This document shows positions 23,618 to 35,975 of a stretch of 64,000 nt of DNA, piece by piece. The position numbers and the translations under genes are program-made. Under the pieces are notes generated by a model. It was not told the DNA's origin. It searched no databases and saw only the letters and a list, made by a program, of their open reading frames with translations. Each line of letters starts with the position of its first letter. Positions within the stretch are counted from its first letter, which is position 1. Source of the DNA: Copromyces sp. CBS 386.78 (taxonomy: Eukaryota; Ascomycota; Sordariomycetes; Sordariales; Sordariaceae); NCBI GenBank assembly GCA_030685235.1, contig MU839100.1, forward strand, positions 454,495-518,494, written 5' to 3'.

Positions 23618-24394
23618 GCCGACACGATTGGGCCTCAATTGGGGACGGAGAGAGCCTAAAGAAATTCAAGGAAACGCTAGTTCCAAATGTGAATCAAACC
23701 ATGCTTCCATATGGACAGATATCAATCAAGCATGGAAATGCCTGTCTGCACACTCATCTCCCTATCCCTATAGCATTCATCGCCCTGGTCCTTACTCCCA
23801 CTCTTAGCGAAAGAGCCAAAATCCAGCTTTCTGTCCTCTTCCTGGCCAATGTACCTAGCTAGTTGCTCTTGACCCATCCAAAGTCCCAACCAACATATCA
23901 TCACGCACACAACCCCAACCGGGTGCCTCCTTGGCCGAGAGGGGGTGGAAACTTGCCGGGATGTGTCAGGACCCCGACAGGACAACAAAAACGCCACCCC
24001 GTCCCATCTCTTTTCCTCGATCACTCTCGATGCGCCTCATCTCTCTCCAACACACACGAGGGTGTCCGCCCAACGGCCGCCGGTCCTGCTTCTGCTTCTG
24101 CCGCCCTGCGAGTGTGATGTGGGCTGCGTGGTTTCCCTGCGTCCGCCTCTTTCTGGTATCGGCCCAGCCCCCAACCCCCATAAATCTCCATCCCTCCAGC
24201 CATCGCATCGAAACTGCCTCCTCAATTTTCTCCTTCCGCTCACTTGCAGATGAGGCGACCAGCAAACTTGGAACCAACTAGTTGACGAACTGCATTGGCA
24301 CACGACAGCAGATGGACCACCACCCGTTCGTTGGGTTACTTGCCAACCAGCATAGGCCTGAGTATCATCATCACCACCAGCATCCATCTAGAGT
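23618..24394. other. Intergenic DNA with many overlapping open frames
   Basis: Five or more frames of 84-116 codons overlap on both strands at 23.7-24.4 kb. This is expected in G+C-rich DNA with few stops, and none has recognisable features. Part of it is probably the 3' untranslated region of the transcription factor gene that ends at 24,395. Confidence 0.5.
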
Positions 24395-27260
24395 CTAGGC
24401 CATGACTCGAGGTTGCCAGTTTGGCTCAAAAAGCTGACTGACATAGTAGTACTGGTCCTCGTATTCTTCTCTCGCTAGCACTCGTTCCCAATCTGATTCT
24501 GTTCCAGAAAAAGAAAACATAGGTTAGCCACCAGCTCACATCCGCCATGTGTCGTTTGTTTGATGTTTGGGACAAGGTGTGTAGGTATGTGTGCAGCATC
24601 GTCAGGTTACCACTTACTTTGCTCAGCTACTAACTGTCGAGTCTCGCGCACAAATCGCATGGCGTCGTCGTCAAGCTCAGCCAGGCTTTGGAGATCTGGA
24701 TCCTTGCATTCCGCAGAGAATGGGTAGATCGCCCGGTTGCAATAGTGGAAGTAGGCGAGAAGCGTATTCGCTCCTGTTAATGACTCGCCTGTCAGTTATG
24801 CGTTGCATGGCCACATGGCACAATATCCACGAACAAGGAACCCGAAACATTTTGTGGGCGGCGGCCGCCTCAAAACAACAACACTGCGGAACTGGGGATC
24901 TAGATTTGTCCAGCTCGTGGACATTTGGGCAAGTAAGGTAAGTAACTCACCAATGTTGTACTCTCTGACGCTGTCTTCCCTGGCAAATCGTCTCCCCATG
25001 TTGTGCTTTTTTGCATAATCTGCGTCGTGTCTGGTAATGAGGGCAATGTTGTGTAACAGGATAAACGTCACCAGATACGTGGTAAGCCATGTTCTCTGCT
25101 TCTTCTCCTGGGTCATCTTCTGGAGCTCCTCTAGCGTGTCCCGGCGAAGCTGGGGCTGGACCTGATGGATCAGAATGGAATCAATCTGCGCTCCCATGAC
25201 CGGGGGCAGCGGAATTTTGCCGCACAAAGGGCTGTCTGGGTCATCGATGATATCCTGCGGCATGCCCAGCCTCTCCTCCCCGACGATCTCAAATGATTTG
25301 GTCGTCAGCCTCACCGACATCCAGAGATCGAGCGTGCTCTTGATCAGCCTCCGTTCGGTTTCGTGCGTGGATGGGTCCTGCATAACCTTAAGCGCAAGGA
25401 AGTATGTACGTTGGAGGAGCTTCTGCTTGCGAAGCAGGTAAGTGCAGCAGCTTCCCAGGGCCCGCTTGATGTACTCGTCGAACGAGCTCTTGGCGGATTC
25501 CATGTCGACGATAGCAAAGGCCGGGACTCTGGCTTTCTTGACCTCGCCGTTCTTGGAAACCCACTTTCTGTAGAGGCTGTCGCCAGGCTGCGGTTCGAAC
25601 TGACGGACCTGAAGCTCGATCCATTTACCGGTATACCCTTCGGTGACTCTGATCGTCTTCACTTCCGAAGAGGCCCAGTTTCCAATGTCGTCTACCACGC
25701 TGTCCTTCCAGCGCTCGGTCCATTTGTGGTCCTTGACCTGGCCAGGCTTGAATAGCTTGACGTCCATGATCTTCCAGCGTAGACAGTTCAGCCGGTAGAT
25801 CTTGGTGGTGTTGGCCGCAATCTTCTTGCATCCCAAGCAGGGTCCTTTCTCATCTTCAGGATCGAGGTTGCACTACATGAAGCAGGGACCCGTGTCAGCA
25901 TAGGGCGGTACAAAGATTACTGATAGAAACAGAGAATGCCACTGACCCGAATTCGCTGCATTCGGCACCTAATACAGCTTCCGATCTTCCTAGTATGAGC
26001 TGTCTGTTCACGCTGGTCGTGATTCTTGAAGGGGCCACGTCTGGCTGAGATGGTTCTTGAATGGGGAAACATGTCAAACGCTGTTGGTCGCTGCTGCATC
26101 TCGTATCTCATTGCATCATTCTTCGCGCCAAAAGCTTGCTCGCCCATATAACCTTGATGTATACCCGGAATGCTCCCGCTCCGGCCATACACTGAAGGGT
26201 CTAGTTCTGCTGGATAACTGTTTGACATGAGTGATGTAGCCGTGGGACTCATAAGATGCAGCTGGGGCGGTCGAACCCCAGCACCTGTACCTGCTGCACG
26301 AGAGCTGTCAGGTAAACCATCGTAGTTAGCAATTGGCGAAGTGGTGGGGTAAATCATCTCCTCTCTAGTCGCCAAAGGTTGCGCTCCTGTTAGTGGAGTT
26401 GGTTGGAGTGGCGGGTAACTGGCCAAAAAGGAATCCCCAACCTCCGGACCACCACCACCTGCGAATAGTGATATCGGATCTGATGGCACAGATGTCGAGC
26501 TCATGGAGACGGTGGTGGTAGGCTGAAAGGATGCCACGCCATCAACCATGGCTGGCCTGACACCGCCATACTCATGCTGTGTGGTAGGTGGGAGGGGTGA
26601 GTATTCTGGAGCCACGGTCAGTCTTCTTGCTGGTTTACCGTCTCTGCCAGTACCTGCCAACATACCTGAAGGGCCAATAAAGCTTGAGAATGGCTGGCAC
26701 AGGTAATCCTGGAGGCAGCTTGCTAATGGCCCGCTACTCCAACCTGACGGGAAACAGCCAGGCTCAGCAGCAAACGCAGTGAAAGGTCTGCGGGACTCAT
26801 TGTTGGGATCATGATTTGATCGCCCGCTGGGTGGCGGTTTCTCCTGGCCCTCCTCATGTCCAGATGGATCGTCCGTATATGGTGTTGACATGGCGAGGGG
26901 TGGTGGATCGAGACGTGGCCGCTTGTGAGAGTGGGACTGCAGCTTGGTGAGTTCCAGAAGAGTGCCAACTGGGACCTCGAGGCTTGGTGCGGCTTTCTCG
27001 AGTAACAGTTGTCGCTGTTCTGGACGATGCAAGTTCAGCAGGTCATAAAGAGATACTGTGATAGTCACCTCGACGTTGGGGGCCTGCCTAAGTATATACT
27101 GATGCAAATTGTTGACCGGCAGGTTTCGCTGGTTGAGCTGCTGCGGCAGGGGTGGGGTCTGCCCAAAACATCCGGCGGCGGGCGAGAATCGATGAGGATC
27201 AGGAGGGAAGTCCTGGAGCACTGGCACGGCAGGCGATTGCTCAGGGCAGTAAGCCCGGCG
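24395..27260 (-). CDS. Zn2Cys6-type fungal transcription factor, four exons resolved, 5' exon unresolved
   Basis: A nuclear DNA-binding regulator, judged from a six-Cys cluster: C-x2-C-x6-C before the first intron, then C-x10-C-x2-C-x14-C after it (about residues 418-457 counted from 27,227). The last loop is longer than the usual 6-9. Introns on the minus strand are 25,946-25,873, 24,950-24,774 and 24,617-24,499, all GT-AG and frame-keeping, with a GCTGAC branch site in the first. From 27,227 they give 820 codons and a stop at 24,395; the C-terminus reads YYYVSQLFEPNWQPRVMA. The Zn cluster lies mid-protein after a 400-residue Pro/Ser/Thr-rich region with KRPRLDPPP. The first exon lacks an in-frame ATG before the stop at 27,279-27,281, so the start lies upstream, perhaps at an ATG at 27,646-27,648, or internally at 26,891. 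No specific regulon can be inferred. Confidence 0.88.
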
Positions 27261-30200
27261 CTTCCTTAAATTAGGGTTCTATACAAGCATCATCAATTCA
27301 CCGGACATCGGAAGAACAAAAAGGGCAGCTGAGAGAATGGGGCGCGCTCAAAGAGGAGATGCGTCAGGACCGGTGAGGCAGGCCATGACAAGCATGGGGA
27401 ATCGGGGAGGAGGACTGGAGGTAGGGGTATGGGGTTGGATGACCCGGGAGAAGGAAAGGGTGTGGAGGTGTATGTAATGTATCTATGTATGTGTGCGCGA
27501 ATGTGATGGGGGAGTGTAAGATGGGAAAACACTCGACGGTCTAGCTAGCAGGCCACAGAGAGGGATCAGACATAGAGATCTTCGTTCTGGGGCCTGCCAT
27601 GCAGCCTGCCGCGAGCCGAGAAGGAAGAAACTGGGTCTCTCTTACCATGGTGGATGAATGATGAGACTGTGGAGGTATGTCTGACAGAACGAGAGACACG
27701 GGCAAACGAGGGTTGTGGGTGGGTGTACTTTGTCGGGTGTACCGTATTAGGTAAGGTAGGGTGGTAGGGTGAAATAGAAGCACGGTGGAAACAAAATGAC
27801 ATCCAACACTATAGCACCCCGGTACCGCAGCGTAGACTCCAAGCAGGCTAGGAGAGAAGGCCGCTTCAGTATCAAGGTGCACCTCGGGGACGTTGGGGAG
27901 TGAAATGAGGTTGCGGAGACCGGGCGTCGTCACAGGAGCGCCATCGCCCCGGAGAGAGTAGGCCGTAACGATGAATCAATGGAGAGCTGCAGACGAGCGT
28001 GACCAAGAAGAGCGAAGAGTGCAGCTGCGGGTGTCAGAACCGGTAAACCGTTGAAAGGTAGAATGAGGGAGGGGTGAGAGGAGAGAGGGAGGCAGATGGT
28101 GAGGAGTGGAGGTGCCGGTGAGGAACCGGGAGGGTAAAGCAACCTTGAAGCGAGCTGTCTGTGGACGGTAGCACAGATTGTTCGCTCGAGTACCGCCAAC
28201 CCAACGCCTGATCTGCCCGAGTAACCAAACGCTCTTCTTCCCCGGCTTTCTTTGGCCTACCACCACGAGGCCAGGTGCTGGTCAAAAGAGGCCAATGTCT
28301 GCAGAGCTCAGACAGACAGACGGAGGCGAGTGGCCAAGCCTGTGAGCCGACGACACCCAGACAAGGGAAACGTCCAACAGACAGACACAAGTTTCGGCAG
28401 CACGATGTGCAGCCAAAATCGAGCCGAACTGCTGTCCACTTCCAGTAGTGGTTCGAGCGGCGATGAAGGCGGAGGCAACGTCCCGAAGTGAGCAGACGGG
28501 GTAAATCAGTGACCCCGCAGGCAGGTTGAACGATCTGACGACAGTAGATGGAGATGATGTCTGCGGTGGCCGTGAGGTGAAATTGGCCGGTGAAGGCGCT
28601 ATGCTGTGGTGTTCCAACCCAGAAACGGCTTGGCGGCAGGACGGTGAGGAACGAACGGGAACGCCAGAGAGGAGGAGTCGCCAACTGAGTTTCGGGTATT
28701 ACCTCTACTGTGTTGGGTAGCAGGTAGCAGGCAGTGGTAGATGGGAGGAAAGGTACTTGGGCGGAACTTTTTTGGCGCCCAGGGCGGCTTGTCTCACGCG
28801 CGCAGACCGAGCTGGATCCCCAGGCTTAATTGCAATGTCGTCCGGTGGAGAACCAAGAGTCGGCGGCGGGGGTTTTTCCAGGTTGAATGGACGCCTTTGT
28901 CTCGTAGTGGCATCGAGGGATGGAAATCGGTGAAGGTTTGTGGGAGATGAAGGGGAGAAGAGAGATTCACCGGTCGTGGGGAAGACGCGAGCTGACCACG
29001 TTTTTCTAGCGCTCGGCAGAACCAACCTGCTTCCCGGCACGAACGGTACGGGATAGGCAAGATCAGTGGGACGGCTTAGATGACCCCAGGCTGGGGCCTA
29101 TCTACAGTAAAGAGAGATAGTCGGTAGATGGGACTGGAAGGAAAAGGGAAACCGGAGTCGAGCGGAATAAGGCCCTCCATGGAAGGCAAGCCGGCGCCCA
29201 TGTTCCAGGTTGCGCAAAGGCCGTTGGACGTTGCAAAGAGCACAAAAGGTCTGTATTGGGTAAGGCACCATGGGCACCGACAGTCCGACGCTACCTCTAG
29301 GTAGCAACGCGCCCAGGGTCCGGGACTTGACGATGTGGCTCTGTTCATCTCACCACTCACTCCAACAGAAGCCCGCCCATCCGCTAGCCTCCGCGTCTGT
29401 CGCACAAAGTAGGATCGTCTCCCCGTTCCAGGACGATGATTTTCCGAGGACCGTCTCTGGTGGCTGTAGCCGTTCGGGTCTCGGTCTCGCACTCTTCGCC
29501 GGGCTCCAAAATCTCACAAGGGCCGGAGGCTGAGAGGCATATATAAGAGGCGCTATATGCCTCATGTTTGCAACGTCCGTCTGACCGAGCACAAAAGAAC
29601 CCCCATTATGTGGTTTAGGTACCCGATCGCAAAAGAGCCTCGAGATGACTTGTTTTTCTTCTTTTCTTGCAAACGATCAACAGGTGTGTCATGGCACCCC
29701 CTGGCCGGCCAAGGGTGGTTGCTGGGGGTCACCTCAACGCTAGCTTCATGCAGGAAACAGGATGTCTTGCACCAGAATCTCTCAGGAATGTTCCCTTCCA
29801 GGCCTTCTAGCCAGGTCCTGAGCGGGCCAAGACTGAGGATCCAGTAACGGGTGGACTTTAGAATGTTCCTATGCGTCCAAGCACTCGCCAGGCTATCGGT
29901 CATATTCCAGTTTCTGTCGACGAGCAGGATGAGATGATAACGCTTGAAGAGGAGATTGTCGGATGCTAGGTGACATGGCCGACAATGCTTGAACAGCTGA
30001 ATTGAAAATCGGTTGGGAATAGCATCCTCGATCTGTCATTCGTCACCGCACAACACGGCATCACCTGCATAACCAGTCATCGTCACCCAAATATCTGAGC
30101 ACCGGCAGGCAACCCCGTATCGCCGTAATATAATATGTCGTGCTTCTATAGGACAAGGTTGTCAAGCGCAAGACCGTGGGCATGGATAACAAAAGGCTGG

Positions 30201-33200
30201 GGGTCGATTCCGAGCCCTTTGCACATGCGACTCCTCACATTATCGTCTGGAACGAAAGATATCTGGCTCCTACCATCACCATTTCATCGAGTGGGGGATA
30301 CGGCCGGGGCAAATTGGCGATGGGATAAAAGTTGAACCAGTTCAACATCCCACATTCCCGGTCTGTTGTCAATTTGTCATCGAGCCCCAGGCCGGCCTGA
30401 CATGCGTCTGGCAGGAGATGGATTTGCCGACTTTACTGCCTGGCGACCATGGCGCACGGACGGTGTCGTTATGGACAGATCGGCGGAAATCAAGAGCAAA
30501 TGAAGTACACTAGTTCAATCGCATTGACGACGGGAAGGATTGTTCCATCTGATGAAGTCAATGGCAGACAGGAACCTTGATGGCCGAGCCCAGTAAGGCG
30601 GCCGTCGGGCTTGCTCAATTTCCATGTACCCGCGCTTGGTGGAGTCAACTTAAGACAGCCAAAATCCACTTTCTGCCGGCTTCCAACCTCGCCCACTCGC
30701 CTACGGGCAACCGTGGGAGCGGGACAAAGTGCATGGTTGCCTGCCCAGAGCACTGTCGGATGCGGGGCACAATGCGGGGAGAAACGGGGCAGGCAGTATC
30801 CGACACTCACGTGGCAGGGGCAGGCCGGGCCCCCGACCCCGACCACTCTTCCATCCAGAAAGATTGGGAGGTATTATTCATCCTCACTTTCCTCAAACCA
30901 CCAGAACCGCGGCGCTTCCAACAACGAGAGGTTCCAAGCGACCCCTTCGCACTGGTTGATCAGCACAAAGTCGCGGAAATTGCGGTTGCGAGGTGAAAAG
31001 GAAGTGCCCGTCTCGTTGAACCGGCTTGTCGGCTTTCCTACCGAGTCCCCGCAGTCTTCACCTTGATTCGATATCAAACATATTCAACAACCGACGCATC
31101 TCGACATTCCAGCCCTGCGACCTGTCAGGACAACCATTCCCTCGCATTTCTGCCCTTCTTTCTGACAAATATTTGCAGCGCTGTCTATCATACGACCACA
31201 TCGCAGTTTTCATGCCCAACATACCGTTCGTTGTCCCGTTGTCCTAGGCGGTTTAGGGTCTGGACTATTATCGGATCAAGGAATAAAGTCATCACATAAA
31301 GACACACCCGTTGGCAAATGAGTGCACGTGCAGTCCTCTTCGCTAACGCATCTCATTCTGTTTTCGTCTCTTCCAAGGTCCGTCCGTTCGACGCATTGGC
31401 TTGTTGTTCCCACCCCGATGCTTAGACTCGTTTCACCAGCCTTCGGTCTGTCCTGGTCGATCTTACCGTCAGACCGGTTTGAGCTCGAAGGAGAGTTGGG
31501 GTCCATTGACTCTGTCTCGATGAGCCCTTGACAGCTGCACATCTGGCACCTCGATATGTGACAGGTCGATTCTCACCACCAAGAGCAGATGAAGTGATAT
31601 CACGGAACGAGTCTCGTGATACGCTCTGCCGCTGCGTGTGAGAGCAGGCCGGATGACATTGGCCAGTTGCCATGGTGGCTTCCGCCGACTCCAGACACAT
31701 CAGTGGACGTCCGCTTGAACGGTGCGGTGTCGATCCTCGCAGAATTGAGGCGGCGGAGATAAACGCCTTTCAAGAACCAAAATAAGGGAGATATTACGTA
31801 AGACGGAGTTTACGCATATTATATTTACTAACCAACTGAGCCAAGTGTTGCCAAAGCAGCGATCTACGACCGCCGCAATGCCACCAAGCTCCCAGGCCCA
31901 CGTGTTCGTCAGGGCGGACCAGAGCCTCTAGCTGAAAACACCACCATGTACAGGGAGCACTACTGTTTAAGTCGAGTGTACGTAGAGCTCGGTTTCAGCT
32001 ACATTTCGCTCAACCTCATGGGCTATGAAAGACCACCATCGGACAATGACAACAAATGCGGTAGACATCGTTTGAAACGCCGGCAACAAACCAATCACTG
32101 TTAAGATAACACTCGACAGGAATTCCGATCTGCTCCTGCAGTGAAGCCTGGCCATCAGTTTCAGAGATGCTGCTAATAGTTTGAGATATGAGCTTTTGTC
32201 AATGGACAACACTCACGTCGTCATTGCTTCCCCGACCCGAAGGCCGTATTTTCAATGACGATAACGAACTACTTGGAGCCTCAATATTGTGTACATAAAT
32301 TTGCAAGGTGAGGTTTTTTTTTTTTTCAAAACTCAAACAGGGACTGCGACTGAGTAAAATAGGGTAGCCAAGGGAGAAACATTCTAACGGCTTCAACACA
32401 AGATACGATAGGTCTTGGTAGAGTCGGGGCTGCTCAACATGCTTTCGAAACAAATTGTGAACCTCTCGTCTCAGCGAGGCCTACAACCTCCACGCCCTCC
32501 AAAAAGACACGCAAGATAGTATCAACGGATGCTGCCATACCTATGAACCGATTCGACCAGGACAACCCATCCTCTCGACCCAAACAACAACGCTACTTGT
32601 CGTTAAAGAATCTGCCATTCACGAAGAGTGTCCCAAACCATGTTGCCACAATGTGGGAAGTGTCAACCACTTCATGTACGCTGAAATCCGAGAGGTACAA
32701 GGTCTGGGCCTCCGGATATGAGCATTAACATACACCTAGGTAGGAAGAACCACTGCAGGCATACTAACACGGTCGGTTGCTCTCGTAGGTTGAACAGGCT
32801 ATGACGCTCTGTGCTTTTCGGATGGCTCCATGGAACAAATCTTAGAGGTGGATAGACCTCGGGTTTGGCAATCGGTGTGTGCCAAGGACTCATTTTGATA
32901 TTTACTGTTCAAGTCGCCAAGTGCCACATCTCTTTGTTCTTTTAGTACGATTACCGATTGCACATCACCACTAGGTAACCGGAAATACCCCTAGGTCAGC
33001 CGATGGAAACGAATGGCAGCAACGACATGGCATCAGAAGGTCAGCTTAGTCCGCGAGCAAGCTGTCAGCATGGCGGCCAGCAACATGATTAGGGACAACT
33101 GTACTGTCCTCTTTGTCCGTTCTGGGATATTCCTGCATGGTTTCCACTGTCGCAAACACTCGGTGAGATTTCGGGCGGGTCGAGGACTTGCCACGAGTTT

Positions 33201-34115
33201 CTCCGACGGTCCACATCTCATGTCTGCTGTGCAGCACAGCTAGCTATTGACGGATATGAGCCTCAGCTCGATGCTGAAACTAATAGCAACTAGGGAAACT
33301 GGCTCTCTCGTTATACTGTGCTGGACTGAGTCCCAGAGGAGGCATACTTACATGTTGCAGTATTTATAGCTTACGACTCCGGGTCCTTCAGAGTCCTCCG
33401 TTGTTAATCGGGCCGGCTTCGCTACAACTCCGACTTGAACAGGTGAATCCCGGCCGCACCTTCCCTCTGACAACCAGAGCCGACCCCATCTGACACCCAC
33501 AAAACAACCGAATAGGCAAGAGCTTCCCTTCCATTTCCCAACCAAACGTTCTTTCTCTCTTTCCCGCTTCTAAGTAACAGCGTGTTTCGCGCTTTCTTTG
33601 GCGGGCCTGAGGCTGCGAAAGATACATTATCTGTTTGGATGCCATCGTTTCCTGACAGTGGCACTCCATTGCCCGACTTGTACTCTCCCATCAAAAACCG
33701 GAAAACTGCAAATATGGGCTAACTAGCTGAAATCAATCCCCTTTTCCAGGATCTTCATGTCACTGTCCTTTTGCCGATTAGACTTGAGTCACTTCTGCAT
33801 TGATGACCGTGGCTGTACATCCATTGAGGCTACCCTACCACTTTCTCGCCTCTCTTGCGTAGTCAGGGTCCAAAGTGGCCGCGATCAACTACCTGTGTAG
33901 TTCGGCAGGCAGCTCCGGCCCTTGGCGAACAGCACATTGAGACTCGTTTTTATTGCCGGAAAACCCCCTATAGTCAGTATCTCCATCAGGTGCTTCGCCA
34001 GCGTTCGAACTGCTAACGTAAGACTTGAGTAATAGTTTCCACGACCATCATACCTTGAGCAGTTTTTGTTGTACTATTCCATCAGAAAGACCTCCTCAGG
34101 TCTCACCTAGATACA
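27261..34115. other. Long intergenic region between divergently read genes
   Basis: About 6.9 kb separates the minus-strand transcription factor and the plus-strand kinase-like gene, so it holds both promoters. Numerous short frames exist, the longest being 216 codons on the minus strand at 28,034-28,684, but they read as Ser/Pro/Leu-rich noise. There are G/A-rich runs at 28.05-28.11 kb, a 13-base T tract at 32,314-32,326, and pyrimidine-rich leader-like sequence near 31.06-31.2 kb. I see no tRNA or other RNA gene. Confidence 0.5.
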
Positions 34116-35975
34116 ATGAAGCTCACTTCAGCCTCTATCCACACCATTATCCACCCAACGGCTGCCTTTTCACCGAGCCTTCCAAAGCCCTCCGGGTCTC
34201 CTCCAGCCGAGCCGGAATCTCAGCCATGGCTCCACTCCCAACTGAACCCCAAGAACCGAATCGACAGTCTCGAACCACCAGCAAACCCTCTCTGGAGAAT
34301 CGATGGGTGTACCGGCCAAGGAACGCAGTTTTTTGCATTGCCTCTGTTCTTAGGGGACCATGTTCCGCCCCTTCGATTTGACGTGTTCCTCCCCCAGGAG
34401 GCGGGTAGCTGCCAACTGCTACGGGACCTGCTCGACCTGGATGCCGCTTTTCATACCAAGGATGCTGTTCGGGCACAAAGGCTTGGAATTTCTCGCCATA
34501 TCCTGCGGACACTGCAAGCATGGACCCAGTCAAGTCAGCAGGGCGACAACAAGCATAGCTTGGCGGAGGTGTACAGGAACTTACCCTTTGGGTCCCGAAT
34601 CATCTTGGAGAATCTGGAGTTCGACATCCGTGATATCAAAATTACCATTGCCCAAACGTTCCACCTCGAAGGACAGCTGCTTGGGCTTTCAAAGCTCGGG
34701 GCTCAACTCGGTCTGCCTCAGGATAGTCTCCCAGAGCCGATAGACATCTTCAGGCTTCGCATTGTGCGTCAACTTACCGAGAGTGTGTGCCTTGTTTGCA
34801 TGGAAGATGATGATAATGGGAAGGCCATTGCTACAGACGCGGCCAACGGAACAGGGGCAAAGAAGGAGATACTCTGGATCTTGAAGGCCTTGACCAGCGG
34901 CACCAAATATCTCTACACCGAACTTCGTAACCTGCTGCAGATGCCACCTCATCCGCACATTATCTCACGTCCAGTACGTCTTGTCACCAAGCAGTGCCAG
35001 TTCGGAGGAAAGAACGCAGTTGTCGGGTTCATGATACCGTATCATCCTGCCGGGGGACTCAGAGATACCTTGCCACTCCTTCGCATTCACGGACACCTTA
35101 CGCTCAAGGACCAACTGAGGTGGGCCATCCAGCTGGCTCATGGTCTGTTGCATGTTATCGACCAAGGCCAGATGTACTATCCCGACCTCCGTCTCGACAA
35201 CATCCTTCTCTCCGAGACCGGCGACATCGTCATGGTAGACTTCGAACAACGCGGACTGTGGTGCGAGTTTGGTGCGCCAGAAGTAAATGCTCTGGAGTAT
35301 GTGCGCATCCTGGCCAACGACAGCTTGCTTGAAGATAACGATCCGGATCTCTCCATACCCAAGGAGATCACAGAGAAATACGCGGCTTTGCTCACAAGGG
35401 AACTGCCAGACTGGGAAGCTCTCGAGATTTGTGAGAACTACAGTCAAAGACCGGAAGGTTACACCAGCTTCAACATCGCGTGGCTATGTCTCTCCAAAGC
35501 GGAACAGGAGTCTGCGGTGGCCTACATGCTCGGACGAGTCCTCTGGTGCATCTTTGAAGGCCAGAGCGGCCCGGACAAAGCCGCTTTCTGGCAGTCGTAT
35601 GCTCGGGAGCCGGACTTGCAGTTTCCTGAGATGCGATATACACCTGTTGAGCTGAGAGGCTTGGTGGACGAGTGTACGAGGGGCCGGAGGGATGTTTTGT
35701 CGACCCTGGTTACGCGTCAGGGGAGTAAGCTGGTCTTGTTGCGCGAGAAAGACACCCAAGGATCCTCCGCTAATGTGGAGGAGGGGGAGGAAGAAAAGGT
35801 TCTTGAAGTCGCAAGAAAATGGTGGACCGCCGAGGTCAATGCAGCGGAAGACTTTCTGCAGATGAGACATGAGATGAAGGAGCGTGGTGAGTGGAACGAA
35901 AACTACTTTGGTCGGCCGAGTCTCAGGGAGGTCATTAGCCGCATGGAAGATATTCAGAGACGAAGTTTGTCGTAA
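34116..35975 (+). CDS. Divergent protein-kinase-like protein (619 aa)
   Basis: Intronless; the ATG at 34,116 opens the frame. The C-terminal two thirds follow the kinase fold: a candidate ATP-anchoring Lys in ILWILKAL (K257), the partner Glu in LYTELRNLL (E269), a hinge-like VVGFMIPYHPAGGL, a catalytic loop YYPDLRLDNILL (D357, N362), metal-binding VMVDFEQRG (D375) and GAPEVNALEY in the place of APE. The HRD His-Arg is Tyr-Pro and DFG is DFE, so activity may be altered; the Asp, Asn and second Asp are kept. The first 230 residues are not recognised. A Glu-rich insert (VEEGEEEKVLE) lies near residue 555. It resembles the fungal kinase-like proteins found in many Pezizomycotina; the substrate is unknown and no membrane segment is seen. 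Confidence 0.85.
   Translation: MKLTSASIHTIIHPTAAFSPSLPKPSGSPPAEPESQPWLHSQLNPKNRIDSLEPPANPLWRIDGCTGQGTQFFALPLFLGDHVPPLRFDVFLPQEAGSCQLLRDLLDLDAAFHTKDAVRAQRLGISRHILRTLQAWTQSSQQGDNKHSLAEVYRNLPFGSRIILENLEFDIRDIKITIAQTFHLEGQLLGLSKLGAQLGLPQDSLPEPIDIFRLRIVRQLTESVCLVCMEDDDNGKAIATDAANGTGAKKEILWILKALTSGTKYLYTELRNLLQMPPHPHIISRPVRLVTKQCQFGGKNAVVGFMIPYHPAGGLRDTLPLLRIHGHLTLKDQLRWAIQLAHGLLHVIDQGQMYYPDLRLDNILLSETGDIVMVDFEQRGLWCEFGAPEVNALEYVRILANDSLLEDNDPDLSIPKEITEKYAALLTRELPDWEALEICENYSQRPEGYTSFNIAWLCLSKAEQESAVAYMLGRVLWCIFEGQSGPDKAAFWQSYAREPDLQFPEMRYTPVELRGLVDECTRGRRDVLSTLVTRQGSKLVLLREKDTQGSSANVEEGEEEKVLEVARKWWTAEVNAAEDFLQMRHEMKERGEWNENYFGRPSLREVISRMEDIQRRSLS

Noticed and set aside
28034..28684. 216-codon minus-strand ORF in the long intergenic gap
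   Set aside because: It is Ser/Leu/Arg/Pro-rich with no domain features, and overlapping frames on both strands are equally open.
30130..30220. Possible tRNA, from a GGGTCGATTCC B-box-like word
   Set aside because: No matching A box at the right distance and no pairing acceptor or T-stem could be found.
31780..31835. Small AT-rich patch within the gene island as a possible RIPed fragment
   Set aside because: It is too short and still contains CA/TG sites, and no matching repeat is in the window.
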